Part shown: piece by piece, positions 19,351 through 26,075 of the stretch
How positions within the stretch are numbered: the stretch's first letter is position 1
Layout of the letters: every line of letters begins with the position of its first letter
NCBI GenBank assembly: GCA_023375785.1
Contig: SZWC01016030.1
Coordinates: 32,871-58,945 of the forward strand
Length of the DNA: 26,075 nt
From: Penium margaritaceum
Taxonomy: Eukaryota > Streptophyta > Zygnematophyceae > Desmidiales > Peniaceae
Direction: 5' to 3'
Notes under the pieces: generated by a model
Told to the model about the DNA's origin: nothing
The model's database searches: none
What the model saw: the letters and a program-made list of their open reading frames with translations, nothing else
Translations under genes and position numbers: made by a program

Positions 19351-22300
19351 TGCAACTAGGGCGCAACTACGGCGCAACTAAGGCGCAACTAGGGCGCGAC
19401 TAGGGCGTGACTAGGGCGCGACTAGGGTGCGACTAGGGCAGGACTTGGGCGCAACTAGGGTGCAACTAGGACGCAACTAAGGCGCAACTAGGGCACAAGT
19501 AGGGCGCAACTCGGGCGCAACTAGGGCGCAAGTAGGTCGCAAGTAGGGCGCAACTAGGGTGCAACTAGGGTACAACTAGGGCACAACTAGGGCGCAACTA
19601 GGGCGCAACTTTTGTGCAAGTTGGGCGCGACTAGGGTGCAACTAAGGCGCAACTAAGACGCAAGTAGGGCGCAACTAGGGCGTAACTAGGGCGCAACTAG
19701 GGCGCAACTAGGGCACAACCAGGGCACAACTAGGGCACGTCTAGGGCGCAACTAGGACACAACTAGGGCGCAACTAGGGCACAAGTAGGACGCAACTAGG
19801 GCACAACTACGGCGCAACTAGGGCGCAACTAGGGTGTAACTAAGGCGCAACTAGGGCGCCACTAGGGCGCGACTAGGGCGCAACTAGGGCGTGACCAGGG
19901 CGCGACTTGGGCGCAACTAGGGCGCAACTAAGGCGCAACTAGGGCGCAACTAGTGCACAATTAGGACGCAACTGGGGGCAACTAGGGTGTAGCTAGTGCT
20001 TAACTGAGGCGCAACTAGGGCGCAAGTACGGCGCTGGTAGGGTGCAGGTTTGGTGCAATAAGGGCGCAAGAAGGGCGCAACTAGGGTGCAACTAGGGCGC
20101 AACTAGGAGGCACCTAGGGCACAAGTAGGGCGCAACTAGGGTGCAACTAGGGCGCAAGTAGGGCGTAAGTAGGGCGCGACCAGGGTGCAACTAGGGTGCA
20201 ACTAGGGTGCAACTAGGGCGCAACTAGGGTGCAACTAGTGTGCAAGGTGGGTGCAACTAGGGCGCAACTAAGGCGCAACTAGGACGTAAGTAGGGCACAA
20301 CTAGAGCGCAGCTAGGGCGCAACTAGGGCGCAACTATGGCGTAACTAGGGCGTGAGTAGGGTGCAACTAGGGTGCAACTAGAGCGCAAGTATGGCACAAC
20401 TAGGGCGCAACTAGGGTGCAACTAGGGTGCAACTAGTGCGCAAGCTGGTCGCAACTAAGGCACTACCAAGGCGCAACTAGCGCCCAAGTAAGGCACAAGT
20501 AGGACGCAACTAGCGCGCAATTGGGGCACAACTAGGGCGTGACTAGTACCCAACTAAGGCACAACTAGGGCGGAAGTAGGGTGCCAGTAGGGCGCAAATA
20601 GGGTACAACGAGGATGCAAAGAGGGTGCAACTAGGGCGCAACTAGGGCGCAACTAGGGCGCAACTAGGGCGCAACTAGGACGTGACTAAGGCGCAACTAG
20701 GGCGCAACTAGGGCGCAACTAGGGTGCAACTAGGACGCAACTAGGGCGCAACTAGGGCGTGACTAGGGCGTAACTATGGCGCAACTAGGGCGCAACATGG
20801 CCGCATCTAGGACCCAACGAAGGTGCAACTACGACGCAACTAGGGCGCAACTAAGGCGCAACTAGGGCGCAAGTAGGGCACATGTAGGACGCAACTAGGA
20901 CGCAACTAGGGCACAACTAGGGCGTAGCTAGTGCCCAACTGAGGCGCAACTAGGGCGCAAGTAGGACGCAAGTAGGGTGCAAGTAGGGTGCAACTAGTGC
21001 ACAACTAGGGCGCAACTAGGGCGCAACTAGGGCGCAACTAGGGCGGAACTAGTTCCCAACTAGGGCGCAACTAGGGCGCAACTAGGGTGCAAGTAGGGCG
21101 CAACTAGGGCGCAACTAGGGCGCAACTAGGGTGCAACAAGGGCGCAACTTGGGCGCAACTAGGGCGCAACTAGGGTGCAACTAGGGTGCAACTAGGGCGA
21201 AACTAGGGCACAACTAGGATACAACTAGGTCGCAACTAGGGCGCAACTAGGACCCAACTAGGGCGAAACTAGGGCGCAACTAGGGCGGAACTAGTGCGCA
21301 AACAGGGTGCAATCAGGGCGCAACTAGTGCGCAACTAGGGCGCAACTAGGGTGCAAATAGGTTGCAACTAGGGCGCGACTAGGACGCAACTAGGGCGTAA
21401 GTAGGGCGCAAGTAAGACGCAACTAGGGCGCAACTAGGACACAACTAGGGCGTAGCTAGTGTCCAACTAAGGCGCAACCAGGGCGCAAGTAGGGCGCCAG
21501 TAGGACGTGAGTATGGTGCAATAAGGGCGCAAAAGGGGCGCAACTAGGGTACAACTAGGGCGCAACTACGACGCGACTAGGGCGCAAGTATGGCGCAAAT
21601 AGGGCGCAAATAGGGGGCAAGTAGGGCGCAAGTATGGTGCAACTAGGGCACAACTAAGGCGCAACTAGGGCGTAACTAGGGGCAACTAGGGCGTAACTAG
21701 GGCGCAACTAGAGCGCACCTAGGGCACAACTAGCGCGCAACTAAGACGCAACTAGGGCGCAACTAGGGGGCAACTAGGGTGCAACTAGGGCGTAACTAGG
21801 AGGCAACAAGGGCGAAACGAGGGCTCAACTAGGGCGCGACGAGGGCGCAACAAGGGCGCAACTAGGGCGCATCTAGGGTGTAACTAAGGCGCAACTAGGG
21901 CACAACTAGGGCACAACTAGGATGCAACTAGGTCGTAACTAGGCGCAACTAGGGCGCAACTAGGGTGCAACTAGGGCGCATCCGGGGCGCAACCAGGGCG
22001 CAACTAGGGCACAACTAGGGCACAACTAGGGTGCAACTAGGGCGCACCTAAGGTGCAACTAGTGTACAAGTTGGACGCAACAACGGCGCAACTAAGGCGC
22101 AACTAGTGCGCAAGTAGGGCACAAGTAGGACGCAACTAGGGCGCAATTAGGGCACAAATAGTGCATAGTTAGTGCCCAATTAAGGTACAACTAGGGCGCA
22201 AAAAGGGTGCTAGTAGGGCGCAATTAGGGTGCAATGAGGGCGCAAATATGGTGTAACGAGAGCGCGACTAGGGCGCAACTAGGGCGCAACTAGGTCGTGA

Positions 22301-24430
22301 CTAGGACGCGACTAGGGCGCGACTAGGGCGCAACTAGGGCGCAACTAGGGCGCAACTAGGGCACAACTAGGGTGCAACAAGGGCTGAACTAGAGCACAAG
22401 TAGGGCGCAAGTAGGTCGCAATTAGGGAGCAACTACGGCACAAGTGGGGCACAACAAGGGGGTAACAAGGGTACAACTTGAGCGCAACAAGGGCGCAACG
22501 AGGGTGCAACGAGGGCACAACAAGGGCAAAACAAGGGTGCAACTAGGGGGCAAGTAGAACCCAACTAGGGTGCAACTATGGCGCAATCAGGGCTCAACTA
22601 GGGCGCGACTATGGTGCGACTAGAGCGCGACTAGGACGCGACTTGGGTGCAACTAGGGCGCAACTAGGGTGCAACTAATGCGCAACTAGGGCGCAACTAG
22701 GGCGCAATAAGGGCGCAACTGCGGGCAACTAGGGTGCAACTAGGGTGAAGCTTGGGCGACACTAGGGCGCAACTAGTGCACAACTAGGGCGCAACTGCGG
22801 CACACCTTGGGCGCAACTAGGGCGCAACTAGGGCGAAACTAACACAAAACTAGGGCGCAAATAGGGTAGAACTCGGACGCAACCAGGGCGCAACCAGGGT
22901 ACAACTAGGGCGTAGCTAGTGCCCAACTGAGGCGCAACTAGGGCGCAAGAATGGTGGAAGTAAGGCGCAAGTAGGTTGCAACTTGTGCGCAACTTGGGCT
23001 CGCACTCAGGGCGTAACTAGGGCGCAACTAGGGTGCAAGTATGGTGCAACTAGGGTGCAACTAAGGCGCAAGTAACGCGCAAGTAAGGCGCAACTAGGGC
23101 GCAACTAGAGCACAACTAGGGCGTAGCTAGTGCCCAACTGAGGCGCAACTAAGGCGCAAGTAGGGCGCCAGTAGGGTGTAAGTTTGGTGGAATAAGGGCG
23201 CAAGAAGGGTGCAACTAGGGTGCAACTAGGGCGCAACTAGGACACACCTATGGCGCAACTAGGGCGCAACTAGGGCGCAACTAGGGCGAAACTAGGGCGC
23301 AACTAGGGCCGAACTAGGGTGCAACTAGTGTGCAAGTTGGGCGCAACTAGGGCGCAACGAAGGTGCAAATAAGGCGCAAGTAGGGCGCAACTAGAGCGCA
23401 ACTAGGGCGCACTAGGGCGCAACTAGGGCGCAAGCAGGGTGCAACTACGGCGCATCTAAAGCGCAAGTAGGGAACAACTAGGGCGCAACTAGGGCGAAAC
23501 TGGGGTGCAACTAGTGCGCAAGTTGTGCACAACTAAGGCGCTACTAAGGCGTAACTAGCGCGCAAGTAGGGCACAAGAAGGACGCAACTAGCGCGCAATC
23601 AGGGCACAACTAGGACGTAGCTAGTGCCCAACCAAGGCACAACTAGGACGCAAGTAGGGTGCCAGTAGGGGGCAAATAGGGTGCAATAAGGGTGCAAAAA
23701 CGGTGCAACTGAGGTGTAACTAGGGCGCAACTTGGGCCCAACTAGGGCGCAACTAGGGCGCGACTAGGGCGCAACAATAGCAAAACTAGGGTGCAACTAG
23801 GGCGCAACTAGAGTTCAACTAGGGCGCAACTAGGGCGTAACTAGGGCGCAACTAGGGCGCAACTAGGGCGCAGCTAGGCCGCATCTAGGGTGCAACTAAG
23901 GCGCAACTAGGGCACAACTATGGTGCAACTAGGGCGCAATTAGGACGCAACTAGGACGCAATTAGGGTGAAACTAGGGTGCAACTAGGGCGCAACTAGGG
24001 CACAACTAGGACACAATTAGATCGCAACCAGGGCGCAACTAGGACGCAACTAGGACACAACCTGGGCGCAACTAGGGCGTAACTAGTGTGCAACCAGGGT
24101 GCAACCAGGGCGCAACTAGGACACAATAAGGGCGCAACTAGGAGGCAACTAGGGCGCAACTAGGGCGCAACTAGAGTGCAACTAGGACGCAACTAGGGCG
24201 CAACTAGGGTACAACTAGGGCGCAAGTAGGGCGCAAGTAAGACGCAACTAGGGTGCAACTAGGGTACAACAAGGGCGTAGCTAGTGCCCAACTAAGGCGC
24301 AACTAGGGTGCAAGTAGGCGCCAGTAGGGCACAAGAAGAGTGCAAATAGAGTGCAAGTAGGGCGCAACTAGGTTGGAACTAGGGCGCAACAAGGGTGCAA
24401 CTAGGACGCAACTAGGCACAACTAGGGCGC

Positions 24431-26075
24431 ACAACTTCGCACCACTCCGCAACCAGTTCGCACAACTCCGCAACCAGTTCGCACCACTCCACAACCAGTT
24501 TGCACCACACCGTAATCAGTTTGCACCACTCCACAACCAATTTGCACCACTCCGCAACCAGCTCGTACCACTCCGCAACCAGTTCGCACCACTCCGCAAT
24601 CAGTCCGCACCACTCCGCAACCAGTTTGCACCTCTCCACAACCAGTTCGCACAAATCCGCAACCAATTTGTACCACTCCGCAACACGTTCGCACCACCCC
24701 GCACCCAGTTCGCACCATTCCGCAACCAGTTCGCACCACTCCGCAAGCTGTTCGCACCACTCCGCGACCAGTTCGCACCACTCTGCAACCAGTTTGCACC
24801 ACTCCGTAACCAGTTCGCACCACTCGGTAACCAGTTCGCACCACTCCGCAACCAGTTTGCACCTCTCCGCAATCAGTTCCCACCTCTCCTCAACCAGTTC
24901 GCACCACTCCGCAACCAGTCCGCACCACTCCGCAACCAGTTTGCACCTCTCCGCAATCAGTTCCCACCTCTCCTCAACCAGTTCGCACCACTCCGCAACC
25001 AGTCCGCACCACTCCGCAACCAGTTTGCACCTCTCCGCAATCAGTTCCCACCTCTCCTCAACCAGTTCGCACCACTCCGCAACCAGTCCGCACCACTCCG
25101 CAACCAGTTTGCACCTCTCCGCAATCAGTTCCCACCTCTCCTCAACCAGTTCGCACCACTCCGCAACCAGTCCGCACCACTCCGCAACCAGTTTGCACCT
25201 CTCCGCAATCAGTTCCCACCTCTCCTCAACCAGTTCGCACCACTCCGCAACCAGTCCGCACCACTCCGCAACCAGTTTGCACCTCTCCGCAATCAGTTCC
25301 CACCTCTCCTCAACCAGTTCGCACCACTCCGCAACCAGTCCGCACCACTCCGCAACCAGTTTGCACCTCTCCGCAATCAGTTCCCACCTCTCCTCAACCA
25401 GTTCGCACCACTCCGCAACCAGTCCGCACCACTCCGCAACCAGTTTGCACCTCTCCGCAATCAGTTCCCACCTCTCCTCAACCAGTTCGCACCACTCCGC
25501 AACCAGTCCGCACCACTCCGCAACCAGTTTGCACCACTCCGCAACCAGTTCCCACCACTCGCAAACCGTTTTGCACCACTCCGCAACCAGTTCCCACCAC
25601 TCCGTAACCAGTTCGCACCACTCGGCAACCAGTTCGCACCACTCCGCAACCAGTTCACACCACTCCGCAACCAGTTCGCACCACTCTGCAACCAGTTCGC
25701 ACCAATACGCAACCTGTTCGCACCACTATGCAACCAGTTTGCACCACTCCGTAACCAGTTCGCACCACTCCGCAACCAGTTCACACCACTCCGCAACCAG
25801 TTCGCACCACTCCGCAACCAGTTTGCACCACTCCACAACCACTTCGGACCGCTCCGCAACCAGTTCGCACCACTCCGCAACCAGTTTGCACCTCTCCAAA
25901 AACAGGTTGCACCACTCCGCAACACGTTTGCACCACTCTGCAACCAGTTTGTACCACTCCGCAACCAGTTCATACCATTCCGCAACCAGTTCGCACCACT
26001 ACGCAAACAGTTCGCACCACTCCGCAACCTGTTCACACCACTCCGCAACCAGTTCCCACTACTCCGCAACCAGTT
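24431..26075. repeat. Second minisatellite, 21-bp unit, about 78 copies, continues past the right edge
   Basis: The unit consists of TTCGCACCACT followed by CCGCAACCAG. It takes over abruptly from the 11-bp array near 24431, where both repeats share CGCA and CAACT. No consensus frame contains a stop on either strand and 21 is a multiple of 3, so all six frames are mostly open, producing long repetitive frames with no recognisable domain. Variants are mainly TTTGC, TCCGC, TTCCC, CCACAACC and CTGCAACC. No promoter or gene is visible. Confidence 0.95.
24839..25510. repeat. 84-bp higher-order repeat (four 21-bp units), eight copies
   Basis: The marker CACCTCTCCTCAACCAG recurs at 24881, 24965, 25049, 25133, 25217, 25301, 25385 and 25469, exactly 84 bp apart. 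The four units in each copy differ in a fixed way (TTCGC, TCCGC, TTTGC with CCTCTCC, TTCCC with CCTCTCCTC). The copies appear identical, in contrast to the variable flanking units, so this block amplified recently. Confidence 0.92.

Larger units (their letters stand above)
4020..24430. repeat. 20.4-kb minisatellite array, 11-bp unit GGGCGCAACTA
   Basis: The period is exactly 11 bp over nearly the whole stretch, about 1,850 units. Common variants are GGGTGC, GGGCAC, GGACGC and GGGCGT in the first half of the unit and AAGTA, AACAA, AACGA, AACTG and AATTA in the second. Every consensus unit contains CTAG across the unit boundary and one CpG within GCGC. Because CTAG supplies a TAG on both strands and 11 is not a multiple of 3, all six frames close about every 33 bp except where variants remove the stop. 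No gene, RNA or promoter is visible inside. This is satellite-like DNA, likely heterochromatic (inference). Confidence 0.97.

Noticed and set aside
5453..23532. Minus-strand frames of 61-87 codons with an 11-residue CALVAP...LRPS period (5453-5650, 7521-7718, 8632-8850, 15320-15583, 17173-17424, 22345-22542, 23347-23532)
   Set aside because: Three 11-bp units equal 11 codons, so any stretch whose variants remove CTAG yields such a periodic frame. They stop as soon as a consensus unit returns, and no start context or conservation beyond the repeat is visible.
4020..24430. CRISPR array
   Set aside because: Repeats are 11 bp and contiguous, with no unique spacers and no cas genes, in a eukaryotic context.
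24303..26069. Long minus-strand frames in the 21-bp array (NWLRSGA, GCGVVRT and VAEWCEL heptads; up to 202 codons at 25461-26069)
   Set aside because: The 21-bp unit contains no stop in any of six frames, so long frames are automatic. Three different heptad proteins overlapping on one strand, none with a recognisable domain, argue against a gene.
4020..26075. Telomeric repeat array
   Set aside because: Neither unit resembles TTAGGG, TTTAGGG or TTTTAGGG-type telomere repeats. A subtelomeric location remains possible but is not shown.

Overview
This window looks like a repeat-rich, non-coding stretch of a nuclear eukaryotic genome. It holds one defective Ty1/copia LTR retrotransposon and two very large minisatellite arrays. 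The LTR-element architecture and a primer-binding site matching eukaryotic initiator tRNA rule out a bacterial or organellar origin. The GC-rich codon use and the style of the copia polyprotein would fit a green alga or another protist, but the sequence does not fix the taxon. I see no host gene, rRNA, tRNA, CRISPR or prokaryotic-type operon.

Region 1 (1-4019, read on the minus strand) is the copia element. Its complete 5' LTR is 3289-4019 (731 bp, TGTTA...TAACA ends). Next come a primer-binding site (3271-3286), a short leader, and an 868-codon Gag-protease-integrase reading frame (3165-559). A C-terminal RNase H fragment in another frame follows (649-326), then a polypurine tract (288-303). 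The 3' LTR starts at 286 and runs off the left edge of the window. The reverse transcriptase domain and most of RNase H are missing. The integrase catalytic Glu reads Lys, and one zinc-knuckle Cys reads Trp. The cis-acting signals (LTR ends, PBS, PPT) look intact, so at best this copy could be moved in trans by other elements. The two LTRs differ at about 6 positions over 286 bp.

Region 2 (4020 to about 24430) is one 20.4-kb minisatellite with an 11-bp unit, consensus GGGCGCAACTA, roughly 1,850 copies. It is organised into higher-order repeats: three successive blocks of about 4.3, 3.3 and at least 2.6 kb, several local tandem duplications (44, 120, 121, 132, 176 and 220 bp), and a recurring diagnostic trimer of variant units. 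The commonest unit variants are the two transitions expected from decay of methylated CpG. A 186-bp non-repeat island (12343-12528), dense in GAGTC/GACTC motifs and carrying a perfect 11-bp inverted repeat, interrupts the array.

Region 3 (about 24431-26075) is a second minisatellite with a 21-bp unit, about 78 copies, running off the right edge. Its core is eight copies of an 84-bp four-unit repeat. The 21-bp unit can be read as a diverged dimer of the 11-bp unit with one base lost. The retrotransposon appears to have inserted into, or at the edge of, the 11-bp array, because array sequence begins at the first base after the LTR.
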